Shown: one piece after another, positions 1-6,164 of the stretch
Layout: every line of letters begins with the position of its first letter
How positions within the stretch are numbered: position 1 is the first letter of the stretch
From: a bacterium Ga0077546
GTDB taxonomy: Bacteria > Cyanobacteriota > Vampirovibrionia > Obscuribacterales > Obscuribacteraceae
Direction: 5' to 3'
Assembly (NCBI GenBank): GCA_001464165.1
Contig: LNEX01000157.1
Location: 1-22,116, forward strand
Length of the DNA: 22,116 nucleotides
Program-made: the position numbers and the translations under genes
The notes under the pieces: generated by a model
Told to the model about the DNA's origin: nothing
The model's database searches: none
What the model saw: only the letters and a program-made list of their open reading frames with translations

Positions 1-1
1 G

Positions 2-1075
2 GAGACAATACAAGCTGGTCGAGAAGCTGACGAGCTACCGCGTGCACTTTCGGTCAATCGATCGGTTCTAGACGACTATTGGCGAAATGAGAGCATTTGC
101 TTGCTTGCGTTCTCGAAACTAAAAGGAATGGGCTATCACAACATAAGGGCTCTAGCCGGGCTTGGTGAGAGCTATAACAAGATTTTTTGTAGTGACACAA
201 TGGCTGAGTTTGAGGAATTTCTCAAGAGGGCAAAGTGTCGCCTAAGCTCCGAAGTGTCCAGCTTTTGGTTTAGAAATCGAAGAGAGCTTTGGGTAGAGGC
301 GAGAGAACTTCTCAAGCAACTGACGCTAAGAGGCGTTCAAGTTTTGCATGCTGGGCAAACTGAATTCCCGAAATTGTTAAACGATGCCGAAGGGCCGCCC
401 AAGTGGCTATTCGTGCAAGGAAGTTTAGAGGCACTGCACAGGCCCATGCTGGGTGTTGTGGGCACAAGAAACCCCTCTAATGATGGATTATTCTTAGCCA
501 AATACATCGGAGCGTCTTTGCCAGTTGTTTCAACAGAAATGGCAACTGTTAGCGGCCTAGCTGCAGGCATAGACCAAACAATCCATTTCGAGTCGATCAG
601 GAGCGGAATACCTACAGTAGCGGTTCTTGGGACTGGAATTTTTTCCGATTATCCGCACGGCACAGCTGAACTAAAAAACGAAATTTGTGCGCAAGGAGGC
701 GCACTGGTTACTGAATATTTCCCGAACGAATCTTATGGCAAAGAAAATTTTGTCTTGAGAAATCGGCTTCAAGCAGCATTTTGTAGCGTTTTAATACCAG
801 CAGAATGGAAGGCTGAAAGCGGAACAGCTCATACAGTTCGATTCGCTGGTGGAATGGGTCGCAGAATAGTCTGTTTGAGGCTGCCAACCTGGAAAGATGA
901 TCACACAGAGTTTGCCTATGCTAGTAAATTTGGTGGCCGAGTGTTCACTGTGCCGGGTCAGGAATCTGAGCTGTTCGATTTCCTGAGACAAGGACTATCC
1001 GTTAAACCGAATGTTCCTATAACTGAAGCTGGCCAGCTGTCCTTGTTCACGCAGGGGCCAGCCCGTGAGCTTTAA
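2..1075 (+). CDS. DprA/Smf-family DNA-processing-like Rossmann protein (5' partial)
   Basis: The reading frame is open from the first bases of the window with no start codon before a TTG at 101. The residues before that TTG (ending LDDYWRNESICLL) continue naturally into the DprA N-terminal helical part, so the true start lies upstream. The Rossmann core carries the family signature: VGTRNPSNDG (for VGSR), SGLAAGID (SGLARGID in classical DprA, so Arg is replaced by Ala), GTGIFSDYP, NFVLRNRLQA and SGTAHT. Classical DprA binds ssDNA and loads RecA during transformation; DprA-like SLOG proteins also occur as nucleotide sensors in conflict systems. The C-terminus holds QLSLF (1034-1048), a canonical beta-sliding-clamp-binding pentapeptide. 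The stop overlaps the next gene by 11 nt, indicating translational coupling. The family call is firm; a defence rather than competence role is inferred from the neighbours. Confidence 0.88.
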   Translation, partial: ETIQAGREADELPRALSVNRSVLDDYWRNESICLLAFSKLKGMGYHNIRALAGLGESYNKIFCSDTMAEFEEFLKRAKCRLSSEVSSFWFRNRRELWVEARELLKQLTLRGVQVLHAGQTEFPKLLNDAEGPPKWLFVQGSLEALHRPMLGVVGTRNPSNDGLFLAKYIGASLPVVSTEMATVSGLAAGIDQTIHFESIRSGIPTVAVLGTGIFSDYPHGTAELKNEICAQGGALVTEYFPNESYGKENFVLRNRLQAAFCSVLIPAEWKAESGTAHTVRFAGGMGRRIVCLRLPTWKDDHTEFAYASKFGGRVFTVPGQESELFDFLRQGLSVKPNVPITEAGQLSLFTQGPAREL

Positions 1076-2297
1076 GGGAATAATTTTGGGCATCGAAAAT
1101 GTGCTAATCAGCAAGGACAACGCTGATTGGTTTCCTGAGATTGCCAAACTATTGAAATTTCTTCACACGCGTGGCATTCAGCCCGTAGTTTTGGCCAATC
1201 GAGACTGGTCTATGCAAAATAATATCGGCGCGCCTAAGGAAAAAATCGACGATGTTTTTACCCGATTGGCCTACAGGTTTCCTTGGTTTATTTCCTCTCG
1301 CGATGGCTCGATACCGCAGAAACCAAACGCGGCCTCCGTCGACTACGTATTGAAGAAAATGGGGTGGCAAGCTAGCGAGACTCTATTTGTCGGAAATGAT
1401 GATGCTGACATGATGACAGCAGTTAATGGTCACTTGCTATTTTTGAATGCCCAATGGTACGACAATACTCAAGTCCAAGGAATCAAATTCTCCTCACCAA
1501 AAGACATAGCTCGTTTCATCGACGTATTTTGTCTGCGCAGCCATCTGTGGCATTACGAACTTCATGGACAGGAGGCCAGCTTATATGCGCTTGGCACGTA
1601 CGGGACGTTAGAACAGAAATATAAGGTCATCTCTGACGATGCCAGAGAGGCAGCGAAGTTTGGGCGCGGCCATCCAGATTTTTGGATGAAATATCTATTT
1701 TCAACGGTTTACCTTTCTGGCCTAAAATTTGACTACGTTGCAACTTATCCTAGTTCTAGCCAAGGGAATATGCCTTCTATCATGCGAGCAGCCGTCGCAG
1801 ATTTCGCTAAGTGTTTTAGAAAGACCTACATGCCAGATCTGATTGTCAGACACACAGCATCTCGGAAGTCTGCTTTTGCTCGAAGTGCCGGTGGCGACGT
1901 TGACCATCTAAATCAACTCAATACCATTCACCTGACTAGGCTGCCATTAAGAAAGCCTGATCTCCGATATAAGGCACCACCTCTCGATGCATCTAAGACG
2001 GTACTTGTAGTTGATGACTTTTGCACTCGGGGCTACTCACAAGAGGCGGCAAGGCTTTTTATAAAACAGACTGGCGCCAAAACAATCGGGTTGTCACTTC
2101 TTAAAACCATCAATAGAGATTATAGAGAGCTTACAGCGCAGGTGCCTCCACAGTTTTCTCCCTATGGCCCTGTAACTTTTTCCGGACAGAACTTTACTGA
2201 GCACCCCTATGCAACCTCGATAACTGAGCAGACGGAAGCCGAAATTGAAACAAAGCTTTTACAGTACGACAACTGGAATTGGCCATCCGGCATTTAG
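1065..2297 (+). CDS. Fusion of degenerate HAD-like domain and type I phosphoribosyltransferase domain
   Basis: GTG start inside the end of the DprA-like gene, with GGGG about 8 nt upstream. Residues 1-150 look like a HAD hydrolase: strand-loop IILGIENVLI in the motif I position, VVLANR as motif II, a Lys near 86, and FVGNDDADMMTAVNG (about 108-122) as motif IV. The motif I nucleophile Asp (DxDG in the family) appears replaced, LGIEN instead of FDIDG, so phosphatase activity is doubtful. Residues about 215-390 form a PRTase-like domain with the PRPP-binding signature VLVVDDFCTRGYS (313-325; family VDDxxxTG). Type I PRTases transfer phosphoribosyl groups to or from bases; HAD-PRTase combinations are known in Ter-linked and other nucleotide-centred stress or conflict operons. 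The substrate is unknown. It is coupled to the DprA-like gene and precedes a membrane protein. Confidence 0.75.
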   Translation: MSFKGIILGIENVLISKDNADWFPEIAKLLKFLHTRGIQPVVLANRDWSMQNNIGAPKEKIDDVFTRLAYRFPWFISSRDGSIPQKPNAASVDYVLKKMGWQASETLFVGNDDADMMTAVNGHLLFLNAQWYDNTQVQGIKFSSPKDIARFIDVFCLRSHLWHYELHGQEASLYALGTYGTLEQKYKVISDDAREAAKFGRGHPDFWMKYLFSTVYLSGLKFDYVATYPSSSQGNMPSIMRAAVADFAKCFRKTYMPDLIVRHTASRKSAFARSAGGDVDHLNQLNTIHLTRLPLRKPDLRYKAPPLDASKTVLVVDDFCTRGYSQEAARLFIKQTGAKTIGLSLLKTINRDYRELTAQVPPQFSPYGPVTFSGQNFTEHPYATSITEQTEAEIETKLLQYDNWNWPSGI

Positions 2298-2317
2298 TCA
2301 GATTATCAACCTAAGCT

Positions 2318-2322
2318 AGGAG
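2318..2322 (+). promoter_or_regulatory. Ribosome binding site deciding the GTG 2331 start
   Basis: AGGAG lies 8 nt before GTG 2331 but only 2 nt before the alternative TTG at 2325, so GTG 2331 is preferred for the membrane protein gene. Confidence 0.6.
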
Positions 2323-2330
2323 ATTTGCTG

Positions 2331-3092
2331 GTGAATATTCGCGGTGCAATTATTACTCTTCTTACTCAGAATGAGGCAGTTAAACCGGATTTGTCAGACA
2401 AGGAAAGACAAACAAAGAACTCGAATGAACTAAAAGCCTGGTTCGAAACCAATCGAGTTGTTCATATTGAAAATATTCGAGATGCCCGCCGTAATTTGGA
2501 TCAATCGCTATTAACCTTAAGCTCTGCTACGTTGGGGCTTGGGATTGCTGTCGTCCAAATAATGGATAGCGGTAAGCAGACAGTGCAAAATTCGACCTGG
2601 ATAGCAACTAGCTGGATTTTGCTCGGTTTTACGATAATTTCAACCTTAATCTCTTATGCGTCAAGCGAAGCTTTGTCGGAAAAAAAACTGGAAGACTTGA
2701 AAGCTGAATACCTAAATGATTGCAGGAGCAACAATTTAGCGACTTTGACGCCGACACCTATTGTCCAATGGCCATTACTTACGTATCCCCGGAAGATATG
2801 GCTGGCAGTGTTCAATGCAAATTTTTTGGAGCTGTTAAACTGGATAGCACTTACCACTTTTATTTGTGGTTTTTTGCTGCTTACAATTTTTTGTTGGACG
2901 AATTTCGAATATAGGCAAAAGGAAAAAATGAGCGAAGAAAAGAACAAACAGAATAAGATCGAGTATGGCGTACAACCTAAGGGCAATAGAGAAGAGCATG
3001 GTTTGAAGCCAATGGAAAATACCCCTAAGCCGGTACCTACACCAGCTGCTGAAACTAAGCCAGCAGACAAACCTGTGACTGACAAGAAATAG
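2331..3092 (+). CDS. Three-helix membrane protein with charged tail, candidate effector of the DprA/HAD-PRTase cassette
   Basis: No family is recognised with certainty. The 253-residue protein has an N-terminal amphipathic helical region (to about 58), a hydrophobic hairpin (about 59-78 and 90-110), a polar helical stretch, a third hydrophobic segment (about 169-190) and a 60-residue Lys/Glu/Pro-rich tail ending in repeated KP motifs. The helical leader plus tight two-helix hairpin recalls SLATT-type (SMODS- and SLOG-associating 2TM) effectors, proposed to act on membranes when a partner sensor is triggered, but the third helix and tail are extra. It lies 33 nt behind the HAD-PRTase gene on the same strand. 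The effector role is inference from topology and context. Confidence 0.7.
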   Translation: MNIRGAIITLLTQNEAVKPDLSDKERQTKNSNELKAWFETNRVVHIENIRDARRNLDQSLLTLSSATLGLGIAVVQIMDSGKQTVQNSTWIATSWILLGFTIISTLISYASSEALSEKKLEDLKAEYLNDCRSNNLATLTPTPIVQWPLLTYPRKIWLAVFNANFLELLNWIALTTFICGFLLLTIFCWTNFEYRQKEKMSEEKNKQNKIEYGVQPKGNREEHGLKPMENTPKPVPTPAAETKPADKPVTDKK

Positions 3093-3112
3093 ACTAAGAT
3101 CAAGCCTTACAT

Positions 3113-3163
3113 CAAATATTATTCCCAAAACTCTTTGTTCGTGAGATTCATAGGGAATATTTG
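3113..3163. terminator. Inverted repeat between convergent genes, possible bidirectional terminator
   Basis: CAAATATTATTCCC (3113-3126) can pair with GGGAATATTTG (3153-3163): a 6-bp inner and 5-bp outer stem with a 3-nt bulge. It lies in the 184-nt gap between converging genes. There is no long T-run, so the call is weak. Confidence 0.3.
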
Positions 3164-3276
3164 TGTGGCGCTTCTAATGGGCACAAGCTGAAAACAGGAC
3201 CTTGGTTATCGACCGATTGTTCTTGATCTATTGGTGCTAAATGACGTTTAGTCGCGGAATGGCACTCTTGCTGGGT

Positions 3277-3864
3277 TTATACATTACCTGGCGGGATACC
3301 AGCTGATGGAGAATTTTTCATCAGCCCCAACCCTAGTTCACTGGCAAAGTCTTGCATCAAAAGCAAGTATTTATCCCGCACCACAGATGGTGTTTCACAC
3401 TCGCTATCTTCGGCAAATAGTTCATTCCAGTTGCTATCCCAGTCTGAGAAAAACTCGTTATGACGATTCCTCGACGAACGAATTTTTGCATCTACACCCC
3501 AACCTTGATATGTGAGAAAGCAAGCATGGTTGAACTCAAAGTAGCATGATAAAAATTCCGGGGAAAATAACGGAGCAACGGTATGCATCTTTTTATCCAA
3601 GGCACGCTTGAGTTCGATCACCAGTAAAGGACTAAGACTTTTCCAGTTTCCTACAAAGGTGAAGTAGCACAAGAGATCATTTAAAAGGGGCGCGACCTCG
3701 TCATAAACTTTTATGCGCCATTCTATGACTGTGCGATTGCTCCAGTAGTGTTCTTCCAAGCGTTTACTGAGGCCAGTAGCTTGCCAAGCAAGATAAGCTA
3801 CCAATCCCGGTGTTATCAGTGAAACACCTAATTTTATGCATTCAAGAAGCCAGTCTGTTGCCAA
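3277..3864 (-). CDS. Uncharacterised membrane-anchored protein
   Basis: No named family can be given. From TTG 3864 the protein has 195 residues. One hydrophobic N-terminal segment (about 10-28, SLITPGLVAYLAWQA) is followed by a helical region rich in aromatic and acidic residues with landmarks RIKVYDEVAPLLNDLLCYF, FVGNWK, VDAKIRSS and VVRDKYLLLMQDFASELGLG. These blocks look like a conserved cytosolic domain tethered to the inner membrane. TTG 3864 is preferred over TTG 3888 because GGAG (3873-3876) sits 8 nt upstream, while nothing Shine-Dalgarno-like precedes 3888. It converges with the three-gene cassette and is followed upstream by a recombinase gene, so it may belong to the accessory cargo. 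Function unknown. Confidence 0.72.
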   Translation of the reverse strand: MATDWLLECIKLGVSLITPGLVAYLAWQATGLSKRLEEHYWSNRTVIEWRIKVYDEVAPLLNDLLCYFTFVGNWKSLSPLLVIELKRALDKKMHTVAPLFSPEFLSCYFEFNHACFLTYQGWGVDAKIRSSRNRHNEFFSDWDSNWNELFAEDSECETPSVVRDKYLLLMQDFASELGLGLMKNSPSAGIPPGNV

Positions 3865-3912
3865 TATTCTTTCTCCAGTTGTCGTCAATTTACATTAAAG
3901 AGCCGGTGGAGT

Positions 3913-4485
3913 TCAGTATTTTAGGCTCAAAATCGCCTTGTGACTATCAGCCGGGTCGACGGCTAGATACTCTTGAAGCTGACCTAGATTGGCGTGGCCG
4001 GAGATTTCTTGAATGGTGCGTAGTGGGATGCCGGCGCGGCACATATTTGTCAGGCAAGTGTGTCTCATGGAGTGAGTTGAGGCGTCTTCGATGCCTAATG
4101 TCTCGAAGGCTTCTGTGAGTATGTTGTGGGCGCGGACGCGGCCGACGTGGTCCATTGGGTTACGTGTTGACGGAAAGAGCCATGGCGACTCAATTTTGGC
4201 CTTAATCAATGACATGCGGTAGTCGGACAGCAGCTCGCGGAGCTTTGGGTGAATTGGTATGTTGCTGTAGACGGTGTTTTTCTTTTTTAGGCGAGTTACT
4301 TTTAGGACATTTCGCACGCCACCACTGGTGGTGTATACGTCATTTTGTCCGATGGCGATGATTTCGGAAATTCGCAAACCTGTGTAGAGGCCGGTGGCAA
4401 AAAGTGCTCGGTCTCTTTCAGTTTTTAGGACTTTGAGGATGGTTTGGATCTCTTTAGAACTTAAAACTTTGGCTTTTCCGGGCAT
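3913..4485 (-). CDS. Tyrosine recombinase/integrase, catalytic domain only
   Basis: 190 residues covering only the catalytic domain of the XerC/D-lambda integrase family; the usual N-terminal SAM-like core-binding domain (about 100 residues) is absent. The catalytic residues are visible: R38 in TGLRISEI, a Lys run 67-69 in the beta-hairpin, H138 and R141 in THSMRHT, H164 in SGHANLGQLQEYL and the nucleophile Y173. Such enzymes cleave and rejoin DNA at paired inverted arms around a 6-8 bp spacer. A perfect 12-6-12 palindrome lies 94 nt upstream, a half-degenerate copy overlaps the promoter and start, and another copy is found 12 kb away. ATG start with GGAAG about 10 nt upstream. It appears intact and could be active. 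Confidence 0.92.
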   Translation of the reverse strand: MPGKAKVLSSKEIQTILKVLKTERDRALFATGLYTGLRISEIIAIGQNDVYTTSGGVRNVLKVTRLKKKNTVYSNIPIHPKLRELLSDYRMSLIKAKIESPWLFPSTRNPMDHVGRVRAHNILTEAFETLGIEDASTHSMRHTCLTNMCRAGIPLRTIQEISGHANLGQLQEYLAVDPADSHKAILSLKY

Positions 4486-4519
4486 GTGAACAAAACTTCC
4501 ATATTGAGCTGTTTTGTTT

Positions 4520-4547
4520 ATTCTATCAGGCTTACTTTGAGAAGCAA
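4520..4547 (-). promoter_or_regulatory. Possible promoter of the recombinase gene
   Basis: Read on the minus strand: TTGCTT (4542-4547), 16-nt spacer, TAGAAT (4520-4525). A near copy of the palindrome arm, TTTTGTTTATTC (4512-4523), overlaps the -10 box, and a looser opposite half-site lies at 4484-4495, so the recombinase or another regulator might bind here. Confidence 0.35.
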
Positions 4548-4578
4548 GGCCGGAAAGGCAGAAATGGTGGGGAAATGG

Positions 4579-4608
4579 GAGTAAACAAAATATCCCTTTT
4601 GTTTACTC
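4579..4608. repeat. Perfect 12-6-12 palindromic site, copy 1 (recombination site or operator)
   Basis: GAGTAAACAAAA, centre TATCCC, then the exact reverse complement TTTTGTTTACTC. The geometry matches a tyrosine-recombinase core site (two arms, 6-bp crossover). A second copy with the same right arm lies at 16488-16517. A dimeric-regulator operator is the alternative. Confidence 0.7.
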
Positions 4609-4636
4609 GTGTTTGATTTCGATTTTGCTACATGTC

Positions 4637-4678
4637 AACAGCTCGCGGGCATTTTTGTACTCCGCGAAATAGGCTGTT
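4637..4678. other. Hairpin in the gene-free stretch 4486-4797
   Basis: AACAGC-T-CGCGG (4637-4648) pairs with CCGCG-(6 nt)-GCTGTT (4662-4678) around a 13-nt loop. Its role is unknown. Apart from this, the palindrome at 4579-4608 and the recombinase promoter, nothing coding is seen between the recombinase and the zinc-finger gene. Confidence 0.35.
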
Positions 4679-4797
4679 AAAGCAGGCTCAAGATTTCAGA
4701 TCCAGAAAGTCACCGACAGGCGGCTTCCGGGATCTGCTTGACCATCGGGCGTTACGCGCGCACCTATTGTAAATTGCGGCTGGTCAACAATCACAGG

Positions 4798-4989
4798 TCA
4801 ATCGTCATTGACCATTGATTTGAGAAGAGCAAACTCTTCTGCACAGCCTGGACAAAGTTCTAAATGATGCAGATAACCTTTCAGTTCGTCAATATCAAGC
4901 GTATCGCGCTCTGAGAGTTCAGCAGCGATCTCCCAGAAAGCATCACAATCTATTTCGTCTTCATTAGTGTTCTGAAGAAGCTTAAGCAA
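4798..4989 (-). CDS. Small zinc-finger anti-sigma-like protein (zf-HC2-like)
   Basis: 63 residues from TTG 4989. The C-terminal half reads LKGYLHHLELCPGCAEEFALL, matching the H-x3-C-x2-C pattern of zf-HC2 anti-sigma domains, which sequester ECF sigma factors. The N-terminal half is acidic and helical. No membrane helix follows, so it would be a soluble form. The frame is open for 13 further codons upstream (including HPEKLTELLKLL, which looks coding) but offers no standard start there, so the N-terminus may be longer with a non-standard start. No clear ribosome binding site. An ECF-like sigma factor gene lies about 9 kb away; partnership is untested. Confidence 0.5.
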   Translation of the reverse strand: MLKLLQNTNEDEIDCDAFWEIAAELSERDTLDIDELKGYLHHLELCPGCAEEFALLKSMVNDD

Positions 4990-5036
4990 CTCGGTTAGTT
5001 TTTCAGGATGTATAGCGGTGTTTCTAACCTAAGGTA

Positions 5037-5069
5037 CAAAAACGCTCATAGGATTTTAGCAAGAGCGTT
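5037..5069 (-). terminator. Possible rho-independent terminator on the minus strand
   Basis: On the minus strand AACGCTC, a 15-nt loop and GAGCGTT form a 7-bp stem running into five Ts. It follows the 43-residue ORF that ends at 5088. Confidence 0.4.
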
Positions 5070-5087
5070 ACAGGGCTAGGCGTACGG

Positions 5088-5219
5088 TCAAAATAGCAAC
5101 TCCCAATTTCTGGTCTTTACAGGTATCAAATTTTGGGGAGTAGCTAGTCCAATAGAATCGTGCATTCTCTCGTCAGAGAAATCAAATTCACCATGCAAGT
5201 TAAAGTGCCCCCAAGCCAT
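5088..5219 (-). CDS. Small hypothetical ORF (43 aa), translationally coupled
   Basis: ATG 5217-5219 to TGA 5088-5090. The composition looks coding (MAWGHFNLHGEF, then FSDERMHDSIGLATPQNL), with no low-complexity bias. Its ATG shares an A with the TAA of the upstream minus-strand frame (TAATG), a classic coupling signal, and a hairpin with a T-run follows. No family recognised. It is probably the tail of an older operon whose upstream part was destroyed by the adjoining IS remnant. Confidence 0.4.
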   Translation of the reverse strand: MAWGHFNLHGEFDFSDERMHDSIGLATPQNLIPVKTRNWELLF

Positions 5220-5340
5220 TATTGAGGCACGGGGATAGCGAAGCTGTCACCAGATGCAATACGATGCTGCAAAGCTTTACCAGATAAGTGTTTCAAAATC
5301 GAGTGATTTTCGCGGTGCTTTGCTAATGCCGTAAAACTCA
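5219..5340 (-). pseudogene. 3' remnant of an unknown gene cut by the IS256-type remnant
   Basis: A minus-strand frame of about 40 residues, including LAKHRENHSILKHLSGKAL and HRIASGDSFAIPVPQ before TAA. It has no start codon and opens right where IS256-type coding sequence on the other strand begins, so it looks like the 3' end of a gene truncated at that junction. Product unknown. Confidence 0.35.
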
Positions 5341-5747
5341 GTCATCGCGCAAAGGAAAATCTGCATCAGATCTGGATGGCAGAGACCAAAGCCGATGCTG
5401 AAAAGGCGTTCGATCACTTCATCGAAAGCTACGAAGCGAAGTATCCGAAAGCCACTGAATGTCTTGCTAAAGATCGCGACGTTCTTCTCACGTTTTATGA
5501 TTTTCCCGCCGAGCACTGGATACATTTGCGAACGACAAACCCGATAGAATCTACGTTCGCGACGGTTAGACTGAGAACAGCCAAGACCCGTGGTATGCTA
5601 ACCAGAGATATTATGTTGACGATGGTTTTCAAACTATCGATGTCTGCACAAAAACGTTGGCGCCGCCTGAATCGACCAGAACGGCTTGGAGAGTTGATTC
5701 AAGGAATCAAATTCGTTGATGGAATCAAACAAGAAGAGGCCGCCTAG
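5340..5747 (+). pseudogene. 3' fragment of an IS256-family (Mutator-type) transposase
   Basis: The translated frame matches the C-terminal third of IS256-family transposases: AKENLHQIWMAETKADAEKA, AEHWIHLRTTNPIESTFATV, AQKRWRRLNRPERLGELI and FVDGI near the end. The Glu in NPIES is the probable last residue of the DDE triad. The first two catalytic Asp residues and about 260 N-terminal residues (family about 400 aa) are missing. An ATG at 5376 could still start a 123-residue peptide, but it could not catalyse transposition. An unrelated minus-strand gene fragment abuts the truncated end. Confidence 0.88.
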
Positions 5748-5780
5748 ACAATGCTAAAATACAACATTTGAGAAAATCTC
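5340..5780 (+). mobile_element. IS256-type remnant with its right end, inside a resolvase gene
   Basis: Downstream of the transposase stop, AATACAACATTTGAGAAAAT resembles IS256-family right termini. Homology to serine resolvase starts directly after it at about 5781 (GKLVFH), so the IS seems to have inserted in a resolvase gene and then lost its left part. The exact end and target duplication cannot be set without the left end. Confidence 0.55.
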
Positions 5781-6047
5781 GGCAAACTTGTTTTCCATGT
5801 GTTTGGTGCACTCGCTCAATTCGAAGCCGAAGTCATCAGAGAGCGCACCAATGTTGGCCTTGTAGCAGCGCGAGCCAGAGGACGAAAAGGTGGTCGACCT
5901 TTCAAACTTGATGAGAATAAAATCGCGATTTTCGAACAGCTTCTGAAGGAAAAGACCACAACCGTCACCGAAGTCAGCAAAGCTTTGAGAATTTCCCGGT
6001 CCACTCTTTACCGATATGTCTCAGCGCCAGAGCGGCCGAAATCCTAA
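5781..6047 (+). pseudogene. C-terminal fragment of a Tn3-type serine resolvase
   Basis: GKLVFHVFGALAQFEAEVIR, then ERTNVGLVAARARGRKGGRP, is the end of the resolvase catalytic domain (long helix E) and the start of the DNA-binding arm. A helix-turn-helix follows (VTEVSKALRISRSTLYRYV). The N-terminal catalytic part with the nucleophile Ser is absent, lost where the IS remnant joins. A GTG at 5799 could initiate an 82-residue DNA-binding peptide. Full-length relatives are about 185-200 residues and resolve transposon cointegrates. Confidence 0.88.
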
Positions 6048-6050
6048 CCC

Positions 6051-6074
6051 GGTGGTCAGACCGCCCACTTTTTT
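6051..6074 (+). terminator. Possible terminator after the resolvase fragment
   Basis: GGTGG pairs with CCGCC over a 5-nt loop and is followed within 2 nt by six Ts (6069-6074). The stem is short, so the call is modest. Confidence 0.35.
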
Positions 6075-6095
6075 ATGGTCTCCGCTGGCGGTGTA

Positions 6096-6140
6096 GGAGT
6101 TCCGTAGTTACGCGAGAGTCAAGCTAGCGGGGGGAACTCC
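6096..6140. repeat. 8-bp inverted repeat
   Basis: GGAGTTCC (6096-6103) and GGAACTCC (6133-6140) are exact reverse complements 29 nt apart, between the resolvase fragment and the cytochrome operon. It may be a transcript hairpin or an old element end; no T-run follows on either strand. Confidence 0.3.
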
Positions 6141-6164
6141 ATTCCTTTGTCCTCAAGGTCGGTC

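Noticed and set aside
2654..3103. 149-codon minus-strand frame opposite the membrane protein gene
   Set aside because: Its hydrophobic and Ser/Phe-rich make-up is the complement of the Lys/Glu-rich coding strand, and it has no ribosome binding site.
5277..5525. 82-codon minus-strand frame
   Set aside because: Mostly antisense to conserved IS256 transposase sequence.
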